64,000 bases of DNA from Halalkalibacter nanhaiisediminis (GTDB lineage Bacteria > Bacillota > Bacilli > Bacillales > Bacillaceae_D). The stretch lies in assembly GCF_007830185.1 (NCBI RefSeq), contig NZ_VLKZ01000009.1:82479-146478 (forward strand), in the 5' to 3' direction. Made by a program: the position numbers and the translations under genes. A model generated the notes under the pieces. That model saw only the letters and a program-made list of their open reading frames with translations, did no database searches and was not told the origin of the DNA. Below are positions 35,598-45,847 of this stretch, one piece after another (the first letter of the stretch is position 1; the number at the start of each line of letters is the position of its first letter).

Positions 35598-37878
35598 ACG
35601 TCTTCTCCCCCTCTATCTCTTCAAGAAAAAGTGAGTCCTGAAGTAATTCTTCTGGCTTGATTGGTAATGACTTCACCCATTTGCCTGTTGCCTGTCTAAC
35701 AGCTGAGACAATAGCTGGGGCGAGCGCAACTGAACCTACTTCACCCACTCCACGCGGACCGAATGAATCACCGTCGGGCAGCTCCTCAATTGCTTCAACA
35801 TGTTGCACTGGCACATCCAAAATGGTGGGAATCATATACGTATCCAAATTTTTTGTGACATATCGTCCCCCATCCATAACGGCATCTTCAGTCAACGTAA
35901 AACCTAAAGCCATCACACTCCCGCCTTCGATTTGACCAACATACCCCATCGGGTTGATGACTGGACCAGCTGCAACAACGTGATCAATGCCAATAATAGT
36001 AACCATCCCTGTTAGCAAATTCACTTCAACCTCTACAATAACCGCCGTACTTGTATAAAGATAATGCGCACCGATAATTGGATCAGGTGTAATGGGATAA
36101 TGAAACGCAGTTGTAAACTCCAGATCTTCAACACCACTATCAGCTATCTGTTTATACGTAAGTACTTGCTGTCTATAGCCTTTTTTATCCATCCAAATCC
36201 CACTTCGTCCTGTTTGTAATTGCTCTTTTGGTATCCCAGTAAGGAACGATGCTCTTTCAAATAGAGCTTCTAAAAATGGGGCTTTCAAACGATTAAGAGA
36301 TTGCCAAACCATATTGGTCGTCCGTGATGCAGTAGATGACCCACTTGATGGCACAAGCTCGGTATCGCCAATAATGATATTTAAGTCGTCTCTTTCACAT
36401 TGAAAATGATCTTGCATTAATATTTCTAAGGTTGAAAGTAAACCTTGGCCAAACTCCTCATGACCGAATGCAACTTCAATTTTCCCTTCCTTACTAAGTC
36501 GTATTGTTCCGCCTGCATGATCAGGAATTCCATATCCCAAGCCAGAACCATGCATTGCCATCGCCAAACCGATACCGCGTCTCAGCCACAGACTACTATT
36601 TTTTGTTGATTCTATTCTTTTTTGCCAAATAGGTGATCGCTGCAAGGCCTCCCACACTTGCTTTGGACCATCTGTTGGAACGATACGCTGTCCCATCGGC
36701 CCAAGATCGTTAAGTTGACGTAGATTTCTTCTTCGTAGCTCCCATGGTTCAATCTGTAATTGTTCAGCTAAGCGATCCATCTGACCCTCTAAGGCAAAAA
36801 TAACTTGATTCCCTCCAAAGCCGCGAAACTCACCTGACACTCCGTTATTTGTATAGACGGCTTTCCCCTTCACATCAACATGCGGAATCAGATACGGCCC
36901 CATCGCATGCTCAGTTGCAAAATTTAAAACGGGTCCCCCAAGTGTCGAATAGGCACCTGTATCAGAAAGAATACGAGCTTGATGAGCAAGTAACTTACCG
37001 TCAGAATCAATCCCTGTCTTCATTGTCACTTTCATTGGGTGACGCTTTAATCCCGCTTTCACAGATTCCCATCTTGAAAAATGCATCTTGACTGGCCTTT
37101 GGCAATGTAGAGCGAGCAATGCCCCGTAAGGCTGTACATTTAATTCATCCTTTCCTCCAAACGATCCACCGATTGGGCTAGAGATCACTCGAATAGTCTC
37201 TTCAGGTATGGCAAGGATTCGCGCTAATTGCATCCGATCCTTATAACCATGCTGTGTCGGAGCATAGACAATTAGCTTTCCATCTGCTTCAGGAACAAAA
37301 AGTCCACCCTCGGTTTCCAAATACGTATGCATTTGCCTGGGTGTCTCATACGTTTCTTCCACAATGTAAGTACAATTTTGAAAAGCCCCTTCTACATCTC
37401 CCCGTGAATAATCGGTCTCATGGAGAATGTTCCCTGCTGGATGAATGAGAGGTGCCCCTTCATCCAAGGCAGCTTCAGGAGAGCTCAGTACGTCTAATTC
37501 CTCATATTCCACTTGAATTAGCTGCAATGCTTCTTCTGCAGCCTCCTTTGTCTCTGCAGCTACAGCAGCAACTGCATCACCTTCAAAGCGGACTAGCTCA
37601 TCACAAAAGACTGGCTGATCTGGCTGACTAATTCCAAATCCGTTCAAACCAGGGATATCACGATGAGTAAGGACAGCTTTTACACCTGGATGCCTCAATG
37701 CCACTGAAATATCAATAGAATGAATGCGTGCGTGAGGGTACGAACTTCGAAGTACTCTGCCGTAAAGCATATTTGCACCTTTCATATCCGTTAAATAGCG
37801 GAGCCTACCCGTTACCTTCTCCTTGCCATCTGGCCTCACCTTCCATTTACTAGACTCACGACTTAAAAGCATCATCAT
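35566..37878 (-). CDS. pucD: Xanthine dehydrogenase molybdenum-binding subunit
   Basis: Catalytic subunit of 770 residues from the ATG at 37878 (AAAGGTGG site); a longer frame exists but lies inside pucC. It has the substrate and cofactor motifs of the family: VTGRLRYLTDM at the N-terminus, SPIGGSFGGKDE, GEFRGFGGNQ, FGHEEFGQG, and the catalytic Glu in GVGEVGSVALAPAI near the C-terminus. It oxidises hypoxanthine/xanthine to urate. It overlaps both neighbours, showing tight coupling of the three subunits. Confidence 0.95.
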   Translation of the reverse strand: MMMLLSRESSKWKVRPDGKEKVTGRLRYLTDMKGANMLYGRVLRSSYPHARIHSIDISVALRHPGVKAVLTHRDIPGLNGFGISQPDQPVFCDELVRFEGDAVAAVAAETKEAAEEALQLIQVEYEELDVLSSPEAALDEGAPLIHPAGNILHETDYSRGDVEGAFQNCTYIVEETYETPRQMHTYLETEGGLFVPEADGKLIVYAPTQHGYKDRMQLARILAIPEETIRVISSPIGGSFGGKDELNVQPYGALLALHCQRPVKMHFSRWESVKAGLKRHPMKVTMKTGIDSDGKLLAHQARILSDTGAYSTLGGPVLNFATEHAMGPYLIPHVDVKGKAVYTNNGVSGEFRGFGGNQVIFALEGQMDRLAEQLQIEPWELRRRNLRQLNDLGPMGQRIVPTDGPKQVWEALQRSPIWQKRIESTKNSSLWLRRGIGLAMAMHGSGLGYGIPDHAGGTIRLSKEGKIEVAFGHEEFGQGLLSTLEILMQDHFQCERDDLNIIIGDTELVPSSGSSTASRTTNMVWQSLNRLKAPFLEALFERASFLTGIPKEQLQTGRSGIWMDKKGYRQQVLTYKQIADSGVEDLEFTTAFHYPITPDPIIGAHYLYTSTAVIVEVEVNLLTGMVTIIGIDHVVAAGPVINPMGYVGQIEGGSVMALGFTLTEDAVMDGGRYVTKNLDTYMIPTILDVPVQHVEAIEELPDGDSFGPRGVGEVGSVALAPAIVSAVRQATGKWVKSLPIKPEELLQDSLFLEEIEGEKTYESKSQSVSK

Positions 37879-38764
37879 CACCACCTTTGCTAAGACGATA
37901 TAATTCACTCGTTATGAGATTGGCAACAACTGATTTTTTATAATGAGCAGTAGCAAACGCATCTGTTTGTGCCGCATGCTCCTCTACTATCAGCTTATGA
38001 ACCTTTTTAAGTCGATCAATTGAAAATGGCTGATGTTCTAGCTCCCATTCTGCTTTCGATAGTCTCTTTGCAGAAATGGCACCACCCCCAGCCGCTATCG
38101 CAACGTTACGAACGACACCCGTTTGATCAATAAATCCTTTACTCGCCACATTCACAACAGATGGTGTAAATGCTTCCCTTCTTCCTACTTTCATATAAAA
38201 GGAGAAACCTTCATGTAGCAGTTGTTCATCGATTTCGATTTTTAATCCAACTAATATACGTTTATCCCTTTTGAACTCATTTGCTTGAAGCTTAAATAGC
38301 CAGCCTTCCAACGATTCCACCTCTATTTCCGTACCGTTATACCATTGCAACTGTGTATCAAAAATCAGGAAAGCTGGAATCGAGTCGCCAATAGCCGTAT
38401 AAATATTGCCACCTATTGTAGCTTGATTACGGATTGACGTGGCAGCAATATGACGACAGGCCTTCACAATGGTTGCTAGATATTTGTTTAAAAGTGGATT
38501 CTTTATACAATCTGCGAGCGTTGTCGCTGCGCCAATTGTAATGACTCTCTTTCCAGAGATAATTTGTTCTTCAATTTGACTCATCGCTAAAATCTGTTCA
38601 AGACTAATCAGATGAGGAGACATCTTACGAAGATTTGCCTCCCACTGCGTCCTGAGCCAAGTCCCACCTGAAACGTAACAATAACTGTTCGGTTCAAGAT
38701 GATCATGAATATTCCACGCTTCTTCTAGAGTTTTCGGTTTCCAAACGATTTGCTTCGTTAGCAC
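37856..38764 (-). CDS. pucC: Xanthine dehydrogenase FAD-binding subunit
   Basis: 302-residue flavin subunit. FAD binding is marked by YVSGGTWLRTQW near residue 33 and by RHIAATSIRNQATIGGNIYT near residue 110; the C-terminal CO dehydrogenase flavoprotein domain follows (SFYMKVGRREAF). It begins the subunit series pucC-pucD-pucE and is separated by 102 bases from the allantoinase gene, where a promoter may lie. Confidence 0.93.
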   Translation of the reverse strand: MLTKQIVWKPKTLEEAWNIHDHLEPNSYCYVSGGTWLRTQWEANLRKMSPHLISLEQILAMSQIEEQIISGKRVITIGAATTLADCIKNPLLNKYLATIVKACRHIAATSIRNQATIGGNIYTAIGDSIPAFLIFDTQLQWYNGTEIEVESLEGWLFKLQANEFKRDKRILVGLKIEIDEQLLHEGFSFYMKVGRREAFTPSVVNVASKGFIDQTGVVRNVAIAAGGGAISAKRLSKAEWELEHQPFSIDRLKKVHKLIVEEHAAQTDAFATAHYKKSVVANLITSELYRLSKGGDDDAFKS

Positions 38765-38866
38765 TCTTCAGCACTCCTTTCCTCTAAAATCCTCTCCTAT
38801 GGTTTGATCATAAAGAATGAGAATGCCAGAAACACTGTTTATAATAAACAAAGTTAGATTGCAACA

Positions 38867-40258
38867 TTAGCTAAATCCACTAAAAGCCGAAACGTCCATT
38901 GGCTCTTTGGTTCTCTCGATAAATTGATCATTTTCATAAATCACATCACCACTTACAACCGTAGCCATGATCTTACTTGTTGCTTCCAGCTTTTCATAAG
39001 GGGAATAAGGATGACGCGTATACGTGTTAGATTTATTCACTGACCATTGCCTATTCATCTTTACAATCGTCAAATCCGCATCATATCCAGCTTGTATGTC
39101 TCCCTTTTTTTCAGAAAGACCAAAGCGTTTTGCTACATTTGAAGTTAAAAGCGGAACCAACTTTTCTATGGAAAAACCACGCTTCATTGCTTCTTGCAGA
39201 AAGAATTGAAAGCCGAATTGGATCCCTTGAATCCCTCCCCAAGCCTTCCAAATATTTTGGTCACCTTCTGATTTCATTTGAATCGGACATGGAGAATGAT
39301 CAGTACCAATGATATCAACCCATCCTCGTTCCACGCACTTCCACAATTCTTCAACCATGTCACGACTTCGGAGAGGCGGGGCGCATTTTAACAGTGGACC
39401 AACGTTCAAGAAATCTTGTTCATCAAAAAGTAAATAATGAGGGCAAACCTCAACTGAAACATCGAACCCGTTTTCTTTGTATTGATTGATTAATTCAATG
39501 GAGTGCGGTGAACTAACATGAACAAAATGAACTGACACCTTCGTTTGTTCGACTTTCTTCAATGCATCTGTAATCGCAGCAAGCTCGGCACTTGGTGGGC
39601 GACTATTTAAGAACGCTTGACGATCCGTTCGCTTATCCATTAGTAATTGGGAGGTGTAGTGTTCAATAAGATCCTGGTCCTCTGCATGCAAAGCCAAAAT
39701 AGCATGTAATTTTTTCGCCTTGATCATCGCTTCTTTTAACTGATCCTTTGAAATCTTCTCGAAATCTCCTATTCCACTATCAGATAAAAAGGCTTTGAAA
39801 CCAACGATGCCTGCTTCTTTCATGCCTTTGAGTTCTTCTTCATCTCCAACGTTTGCAGCTGTTATTCCACCCCATAACCCGTAGTGAATCCACGAACGCG
39901 AGCTGACATGCTTCTTTTTCATTTCTAAAATATGAGTATTTGTAACAGATGGACTGCTATTTAGCGGCATATCAAAAACCGTTGTTGTACCTCCAGCTGC
40001 CGCAGCTCGACTGCCAGAATAAAACCCTTCCCATTCTTCTCTCCCTGGATCATTAAAATGAACATGAGAATCGATAAAACCAGGAAGAACATAGCTGTCA
40101 GATGCATCAACCACTTTTAAAAAGTTGCTCTCATCTACCTCTGTTTTTGGAAGAATGATTTGCTCAACCAAGCCTTTGTGGACAATAACGCGCGCCCGCT
40201 TAAAAGTACCGTCTGTATAAACTGTTCCATTTTTTATCATTAATTGTTTCACAGACAT
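38867..40258 (-). CDS. pucH: Allantoinase
   Basis: Opens the hydantoin ring of allantoin to allantoate. 463 residues from the ATG at 40258; an ATG at 40270 is also possible. Binuclear zinc motifs: DSHVHFNDPGR (HxH), the carbamylated Lys in GFKAFLSD, LHAEDQ, HFVHVSSPHS and Asp in IIGTDHSPC. These match allantoinase more closely than dihydropyrimidinase because of FNDPGREEWEG. It is divergent from pucR, with a 178-base promoter region between them. Confidence 0.93.
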   Translation of the reverse strand: MSVKQLMIKNGTVYTDGTFKRARVIVHKGLVEQIILPKTEVDESNFLKVVDASDSYVLPGFIDSHVHFNDPGREEWEGFYSGSRAAAAGGTTTVFDMPLNSSPSVTNTHILEMKKKHVSSRSWIHYGLWGGITAANVGDEEELKGMKEAGIVGFKAFLSDSGIGDFEKISKDQLKEAMIKAKKLHAILALHAEDQDLIEHYTSQLLMDKRTDRQAFLNSRPPSAELAAITDALKKVEQTKVSVHFVHVSSPHSIELINQYKENGFDVSVEVCPHYLLFDEQDFLNVGPLLKCAPPLRSRDMVEELWKCVERGWVDIIGTDHSPCPIQMKSEGDQNIWKAWGGIQGIQFGFQFFLQEAMKRGFSIEKLVPLLTSNVAKRFGLSEKKGDIQAGYDADLTIVKMNRQWSVNKSNTYTRHPYSPYEKLEATSKIMATVVSGDVIYENDQFIERTKEPMDVSAFSGFS

Positions 40259-40436
40259 CCCCACCCACATGATCCATTTTTATCTATTTTGGCTGATTCA
40301 ACTAAATAATTGATAAATTTTGTAAGAGAATATCCCATAGAAGTTTTCGCGCCGCCATTTTTTTTGTACATTATTAACAACAAAGAGAAAGATCCTACTT
40401 AACATGTATTTTTCTACATAAAGGAGTGAATCAAAA

Positions 40437-42092
40437 ATGAAACTGATAGATGTATTGAACCTTTCCACATTCAAGGACGCGACAGTCGTGGCTGGACAAC
40501 TCGGTTTAACGAACCCAGTCCAATCCGTTAATTTGATGGATGCTCCTGATATTATTCATTATTTAAATGCCGAACAATTGCTTTTGACAACAGCCTACTC
40601 TCTTCATCATGACCGACAAGCATTGATCGAATTAGTGCAGCAAATGGCTAAACAAGGCTGCGCTGGGTTAGGATTAAAAACAAAGAGATATATTGAGGAA
40701 ATTCCAGAAGAAATTATTACCGAAGCGAACAAATTAAACTTTCCCATTATTGAGTTGCCTCTTCACTATTCGTTAGGAGAAATGCTTAATGAATCATTAG
40801 GCTGTATTCTTAAGGAGCGGACAGAGGAATTGAATTATGCCTTAAACACTCATAAAGAATTTTCAAATATTGTCATGTCTGGCGGAGGATTTTCCAGTGT
40901 CATCGCCAGTCTTTCATCGCTATTAGATGCACCAGTCGTTTTATTAAACTACCGTCTTGATATTTTGAGCTCTTCTCATAGAATTGATCAGGATTCATTT
41001 TTTGAAGTGTATTGGCACATTCATGACTTGATTCATCGCCAAGAAATTGATCAATATTTAGCATTAACGCTACCTAATGAAGAGACCTCTTCCCCTTATA
41101 AAGAGTTTTCCCTTTATCCAATTAACACAGTCAATCAACAAAAAGGATATGTTGTCATACTAGGGAAAGCCAAATCACATAATAACTCTTTCTTACTTGC
41201 AATCGAGCAAGCCTCTAATGTGATTTCATTTGAATTTATGAAGCTACATGCTCTAGAGCAGCATTCAAGACGTTTGAAAAATGAATTTTTCACTGATTTA
41301 ATCGATGGTACAATTGCTACAGAAGAAGAAATTCAAAGTCGAGGAAAAACATACGCATTAGACAAGTCACTTCAATACGTTTGCATTACGTTTAAAATCG
41401 ATGGTGGTTCTGACTACTCTTTAGAAAATTATCCATTGCAAGCTGAAAAAGAAATGAATAACAAAAGAGACGTGATCTATGAATTAGTTGAAGTGTTAAT
41501 TGGGAAGCAGTTCAACAGTAGTATTGTATTTTCAAAAGGCGATCTTTTTGGCATTTTAATCGGGTTTGATTTCTACAATGAATCCGTAGAGAAGAACCTG
41601 CTGGATGTGATTCGCCAAACACAAGATGAAGTGTATCATACGTTAGATACCGGCTTATCATTTGGGATAAGCAATATAGCTGAAAAATTAAACGACATAG
41701 GGATAGCTTTTCAAGAAGCCGTGGATTCTCTCAGAATGGGCTATCGAGAGAATAAAAATAAATTCATTAAAACATATCGCACAAAAGAGCTGACCGAACT
41801 GTTGAAAACGATTCCTTCTCAAAAGTTAAAAGAATTCTATCAAACCTCTCTGAAAGAATTGGCCTATCCGAAAGACAAAGAAAAGAAGGATTTGGTTCAG
41901 ACGCTCTCCTATTTTTTAAACAATAATTGTCAAATTGCCGAAACAGCAAAAAGTATGTTTGTTCACCGTAATACAGTCATTTATCGAATCAAAAAATGCG
42001 AGGAACTACTCGGAAGAGATATTAAGAGCTCTGATGAAACGATGCGATTAAGAATGGCTTTTTTTATTCAATCGTTTCTTTTGCAGAAGTAA
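40437..42092 (+). CDS. pucR: Purine catabolism regulator PucR
   Basis: Transcription regulator of 551 residues. An N-terminal PucR domain (residues 1-125: KLIDVLNLSTFKDATVVAGQ), a central GGDEF-like/CdaR region, and a C-terminal helix-turn-helix (CQIAETAKSMFVHRNTVIYRIKKCEELLG). In B. subtilis it activates the puc genes when purine breakdown products such as allantoin are present. AAGGAG site. It is divergent from pucH and is the only regulator of the island visible. Confidence 0.95.
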   Translation: MKLIDVLNLSTFKDATVVAGQLGLTNPVQSVNLMDAPDIIHYLNAEQLLLTTAYSLHHDRQALIELVQQMAKQGCAGLGLKTKRYIEEIPEEIITEANKLNFPIIELPLHYSLGEMLNESLGCILKERTEELNYALNTHKEFSNIVMSGGGFSSVIASLSSLLDAPVVLLNYRLDILSSSHRIDQDSFFEVYWHIHDLIHRQEIDQYLALTLPNEETSSPYKEFSLYPINTVNQQKGYVVILGKAKSHNNSFLLAIEQASNVISFEFMKLHALEQHSRRLKNEFFTDLIDGTIATEEEIQSRGKTYALDKSLQYVCITFKIDGGSDYSLENYPLQAEKEMNNKRDVIYELVEVLIGKQFNSSIVFSKGDLFGILIGFDFYNESVEKNLLDVIRQTQDEVYHTLDTGLSFGISNIAEKLNDIGIAFQEAVDSLRMGYRENKNKFIKTYRTKELTELLKTIPSQKLKEFYQTSLKELAYPKDKEKKDLVQTLSYFLNNNCQIAETAKSMFVHRNTVIYRIKKCEELLGRDIKSSDETMRLRMAFFIQSFLLQK

Positions 42093-42109
42093 GCTCATTT
42101 ACTAAAAAT

Positions 42110-42145
42110 ATTAGCCGTTTCTTAGTGGTGATCGAAACGGCTAAT
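42110..42145. terminator. Bidirectional terminator pucR/glutaminase
   Basis: ATTAGCCGTTTC pairs perfectly with GAAACGGCTAAT between the convergent genes. Confidence 0.92.
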
Positions 42146-42153
42146 TTGAATAT

Positions 42154-43092
42154 TTATTGATTAAATAGGCTTAAATTCCACCTCTCAGACATCTTTCGCA
42201 ATAAACGAACACCTGCAATACTATTGTTGTGTTTATTTAAGTCTGGTCCAAGAACAGCAATGCCCATTCGTCCTGGTACTGCCGCGACAATCCCGCCAGA
42301 GATGCCGCTTTTTGCTGGTATTCCAACATCAATTGCAAACGCACCCGACTGATCGTACATACCGCAAGTGACCATAAACGTCTTCAATACCGTTACAACA
42401 TCTGAAGGGATAATTTGTTCATCACTGTCGATATCTTTTCCATTATTTGCAATGACCGCCCCTATACGAGCTAACTCCTTAATCGTTACTTCAATCGACG
42501 TCATCTTCCAATAGATGGGCAAAACATCTAATAAATCACCCTCGACATAACCACCCGAACGATTATAATAAAACAATGCCCGATTTAAATCTTGATCCTC
42601 ATACTGATAAACTTCACGGTTATAATCAATCTCTGGATTTCCTGCTAATTTCCTTGTTAAAGCTAGCACTTTTTGAAAACGCTCATCAACGGTTTCCCCT
42701 TTAATCTGCCCAACGACTGCAATTGCACCTGCATTAACCATTGGATTAAGCGGTCCACCATCTTTTTTTACTTCCATTCCCATTAACGAATGATAAGGAT
42801 CTCCCGTCGGCTCTTTTCCAACGTGTTGAAAGACTTTTTCCTTCCCTTGATCCATTAAGGCAACAGCCAAGGAAATGACCTTTGAAATACTTTGAAGTGA
42901 AAATCTTCCTTCATCATCGCCCGCTTGAATCGTTTTGCCATTCAAACCAGTTATCGCGATTGAGATCGCCCCGTGATCCTCATTATCTACTTTTTCGATA
43001 TAGTCAGGAATTCTCCCGTTCCGCGCTACATCTCTTTCTTCATTTATAATATCCTCTAGGTATGCTTGAATATCTTCATTGATTTTATCCAC
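42154..43092 (-). CDS. glsA: Glutaminase
   Basis: Serine-dependent beta-lactamase-fold glutaminase of 312 residues giving glutamate and ammonia. Motifs: catalytic Ser and Lys in FSLQSISKV, NPMVNAGAIAV, the YNREVYQ region, and AKSGISGGI near the C-terminus. It has no cofactor domain. It is not in the puc transcript but adds to nitrogen release. The symbol is generic; B. subtilis has two paralogues (YlaM and YbgJ) and the orthologue cannot be chosen here. Confidence 0.93.
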   Translation of the reverse strand: MDKINEDIQAYLEDIINEERDVARNGRIPDYIEKVDNEDHGAISIAITGLNGKTIQAGDDEGRFSLQSISKVISLAVALMDQGKEKVFQHVGKEPTGDPYHSLMGMEVKKDGGPLNPMVNAGAIAVVGQIKGETVDERFQKVLALTRKLAGNPEIDYNREVYQYEDQDLNRALFYYNRSGGYVEGDLLDVLPIYWKMTSIEVTIKELARIGAVIANNGKDIDSDEQIIPSDVVTVLKTFMVTCGMYDQSGAFAIDVGIPAKSGISGGIVAAVPGRMGIAVLGPDLNKHNNSIAGVRLLRKMSERWNLSLFNQ

Positions 43093-43440
43093 GATTTCAT
43101 TCCTCCCTACCTAGATGAACTTCCCTCTTTTCTACTAATTAATCATGAAAGTAAGAATGAACACATAAATATTAACTTATTATGACAGCAAATCTTTTAA
43201 GAAAATCACAGAAAAGCAGGTCAAGAGACTCTCACTTTCTTTATGCGAGCAAGACTATCGGCTCATTTATTTTCAAGCAGGTTTATTCCCCTTATAAATG
43301 GGCAATAATTTTACTACGAGGCAATCATACTAACGAATCGTTAGGCATAATAGTAAGACCTAAAAGAATAATGCCTCTTACATAATCAAACAAGCAATCA
43401 AAAATAATAACATCATTTCATAGAAAAGGAGGAATACTTC
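43093..43440. other. Upstream region of a 26-residue ORF
   Basis: No conventional gene is supported. An inverted repeat (TTAGGCAT at 43341-43348, ATGCCT at 43371-43376) precedes the tiny ORF and could be an operator or a leader hairpin. A longer plus-strand ORF here has no ribosome binding site and no recognisable protein character. Confidence 0.35.
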
Positions 43441-43521
43441 ATGAGCTTGCAAGAATACATCGAAAAGATTAATAACATGCTAGAAGAAGCCAAGCAACAA
43501 GTAGTCTCTGTAAAGAAATAA
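43441..43521 (+). CDS. 26-residue helical microprotein
   Basis: A complete short frame: AAAGGAGGA eight bases before ATG, 26 codons and TAA, then a strong terminator five bases later. The peptide starts MSLQEYIEKINNMLEEAKQ and ends in SVKK. Its spacing of Ile, Met, Leu and Val fits an amphipathic helix; no signal or membrane stretch is present. Ribosome site, terminator and codon content argue that it is a real gene. No family is recognised. It lies between glutaminase and the chemotaxis receptor. Confidence 0.65.
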   Translation: MSLQEYIEKINNMLEEAKQQVVSVKK

Positions 43522-43526
43522 TCAAA

Positions 43527-43571
43527 AAAAGACACGATAGCCTCAGCAATATGAGTGTGATCGTGTCTTTT
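43527..43571. terminator. Terminator of the 26-residue ORF
   Basis: AAAAGACACGA pairs with TCGTGTCTTTT; T tract behind it on the plus strand. Confidence 0.9.
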
Positions 43572-43593
43572 CTTTCTTCATGGGGTTCTAGAC

Positions 43594-43686
43594 TTAAAAT
43601 TTAAAGCTTTTAATAAGCGACTGTAGTTCTTCTGCCATTTTTAATAGAGATGTAGCTGAAGCTAACACTTCCTCAAATGTAGCCAG
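43594..43686 (-). pseudogene. C-terminal remnant of a methyl-accepting chemotaxis protein
   Basis: The minus strand encodes LATFEEVLASATSLLKMAE, then ELQSLIKSFKF and a stop. This is the usual end of MCP signalling domains. It has no start and is preceded in frame by a stop. It lies 52 bases downstream of an intact MCP whose own end differs (MEQINRFKV), so it comes from another receptor and is probably what is left after a deletion between tandem MCP genes. Confidence 0.75.
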
Positions 43687-43738
43687 TTATAAAAAATGTT
43701 CACTTAATAATTTACAAATTATTCATTACGTCGCATTA

Positions 43739-45847
43739 TTAAACTTTAAAACGGTTAATCTGTTCCATCAGCTCTATCGTTTGCTGATTTAAGCTCGTTA
43801 TCGAATCCGTTAATTCTTCCATTTTCTTTAATTGATCTTGTGATGTAGCTGCTACATCTTTTGTACTGTTTGACGTATGACTTGAAATAGTAGCCATCTC
43901 TTCAACTGTCGCTGCCACTTCTTCAGAGCCTGCTGACATTTCCTCTGATACAGCTGACAGCTCTTGAATTTGTTCTGATATAAATTGAACAGATAGAAAA
44001 ATGTTCTTGAATGTCTCTCCAGCCATGTTTACATCATTTAATCCTACTTGCACTTCTGATTTCACTTCGTCCATTGAAAAGACAGATCGTTCTGTTTCTT
44101 CTCTTAACTGACTTATGATCCGTTCAATTTGTTGTGCTGCTCTTTTTGACTCCTCAGATAGCTTTCTCACTTCTTGTGCAACAACTGCAAAGCCCCGTCC
44201 ATGTTCTCCTGCTCTTGAAGCTTCAATCGCGGCATTTAAAGCGAGTAAATTTGTCTGAGAGGAAATCGAGGATATCGTTGCATTAATTTGTCCAATTTCC
44301 TTTGATTTTTCACCTAATGAGTTGATTACTTCAGAAAACTCTTGAACGACTGAGTTAATTAAATCCATCTGTTTTACTGCTTTTTCAATCGATTGATTTC
44401 CTCTTTCCGAGTCCTTTGCCGTTTCAAGCGAACGTTCAGCTACCGTTGAAGATGTTTCGGCAACCTTTTGAATTCCAAGTGACATTTCTTCCATAACATT
44501 TGCCGTTTCTCTAGCACTGATTAGCTGCGTTTCAGAACCAGATGCGACTTCCTTAATCGCCTGTGCCATTTGCTCATTTGCAGCTGCCATTTCATCTGAT
44601 TGTTCATTTAAAAAATGTGTCGATTGCGTCACACTATCTGTTACATCCTTACTTTTCATAATCATCGTTTGAAATGATTGACGCATCTCATTTAATGACT
44701 GTTCAATTGATTTGGTTTCATCTTTAGCATCAATTGTAATCACCTGCGTTAAATCACCATTTGCCATAATATTCGTTGCCTCATTTAACTCTTTAATCGT
44801 ATGATGAATGGCTTTCGAAAAACCGATAAACAAATACAATAGCAATAATACGACCAACAAGAGGATGGCAATGACGACATACTGTGTGAACGTATAGTCC
44901 TCTATTCGCTCTTCAATTGTATTTTCAAGCAATAAAATATTTCTATCTAACAACTCATATACTTGATCAATCGTTGTGGTCGCAAGCTCATAATAAGCTT
45001 CACCTTCTAATTGAAACTCACTAGCAGTAATCATTTCTTCATGAATAGTAGTAGCTAATATATCAATCGATCCAAAGGCTTGGTTATTTAAAGCTTCCAA
45101 TTCACTTCTTATCTCTTCATTATTAGCAAAAACCATCGCCATTGCTCGCTGAGAGTTTTGTAACGAGGATTCAATCCCTTCTGTCAGAAAGATTAATTGC
45201 CGCCTCTCTTCTTCAGTCATATTGCCTCTTGCTAAAATTCCAGAACCAATTCCTCTTGTCTGTCCCATATATTCTAAAACAATTGGTAGCTCATTAATCG
45301 TAATGTCAACTAAATGAAAAACGTGTAATTCCGGATCTAAAACGAGCTCTGCATTCTCACTAATATGAGCATTCAACTGTAACAACCCACTCACAAATTC
45401 CGTATGTAGCTCAAAAGATTCAGCCAATTCAAGATTCTCAATATTATCTCTGATAAAATACCAATTGTTTTTTTGCAATTGCCACTCTTCACCAAGACTT
45501 AAAGGATTACCATAGCTTGCATTTTGCTGATCAATCCGATCTATAAAACCATCAATATCTTCTTGCAGTTCTACCAAGTTCCCTAAAGCAGTCGTTTCAC
45601 CTCCCAAATATAAAGCTGCTGTTCCTCGATGTCTTTGTGCATTTTGAATAATATGTCGAACCTCTTGATAATACTCTAGACCTACTTTTTCTTGAGCAGA
45701 AAGCTGCGTCCGTTCATGTAATTGATTAATAAATACTAAAGTAAAAACACTAAGCGGAAGAAAAAATAGTAGGAAAATAAGGGCAAATTTCCAAGTAAAC
45801 GTTAAGCGATTCATCAATGATACAACTGGTTTAAATAATTGGTTCAT
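43739..45847 (-). CDS. Methyl-accepting chemotaxis protein with NIT-like sensor domain
   Basis: 702 residues from the ATG at 45847 (GGAGGAACTTATC site). Order: a membrane helix (about 20-40), a long extracellular helical bundle (about 45-320) with [15 protein letters not shown], which resembles NIT (nitrate/nitrite-type) sensor domains, a second membrane helix (about 325-350), HAMP, and a cytoplasmic signalling domain with the hairpin [20 protein letters not shown]. The ligand is not known. No CheW or other chemotaxis gene is adjacent. A sigma-D promoter was looked for and not found. Confidence 0.9.
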   Translation of the reverse strand: MNQLFKPVVSLMNRLTFTWKFALIFLLFFLPLSVFTLVFINQLHERTQLSAQEKVGLEYYQEVRHIIQNAQRHRGTAALYLGGETTALGNLVELQEDIDGFIDRIDQQNASYGNPLSLGEEWQLQKNNWYFIRDNIENLELAESFELHTEFVSGLLQLNAHISENAELVLDPELHVFHLVDITINELPIVLEYMGQTRGIGSGILARGNMTEEERRQLIFLTEGIESSLQNSQRAMAMVFANNEEIRSELEALNNQAFGSIDILATTIHEEMITASEFQLEGEAYYELATTTIDQVYELLDRNILLLENTIEERIEDYTFTQYVVIAILLLVVLLLLYLFIGFSKAIHHTIKELNEATNIMANGDLTQVITIDAKDETKSIEQSLNEMRQSFQTMIMKSKDVTDSVTQSTHFLNEQSDEMAAANEQMAQAIKEVASGSETQLISARETANVMEEMSLGIQKVAETSSTVAERSLETAKDSERGNQSIEKAVKQMDLINSVVQEFSEVINSLGEKSKEIGQINATISSISSQTNLLALNAAIEASRAGEHGRGFAVVAQEVRKLSEESKRAAQQIERIISQLREETERSVFSMDEVKSEVQVGLNDVNMAGETFKNIFLSVQFISEQIQELSAVSEEMSAGSEEVAATVEEMATISSHTSNSTKDVAATSQDQLKKMEELTDSITSLNQQTIELMEQINRFKV

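Noticed and set aside
40271..40436. PucR box in the pucH-pucR intergenic region
   Set aside because: Best candidate (TTTGTTGTTAA on the minus strand) has two mismatches in the TTGGTTAA core, so no site is claimed.
43182..43385. 67-residue ORF upstream of the 26-residue gene
   Set aside because: No RBS, no recognisable domain and mixed composition; the inverted repeat within it argues for a leader instead.
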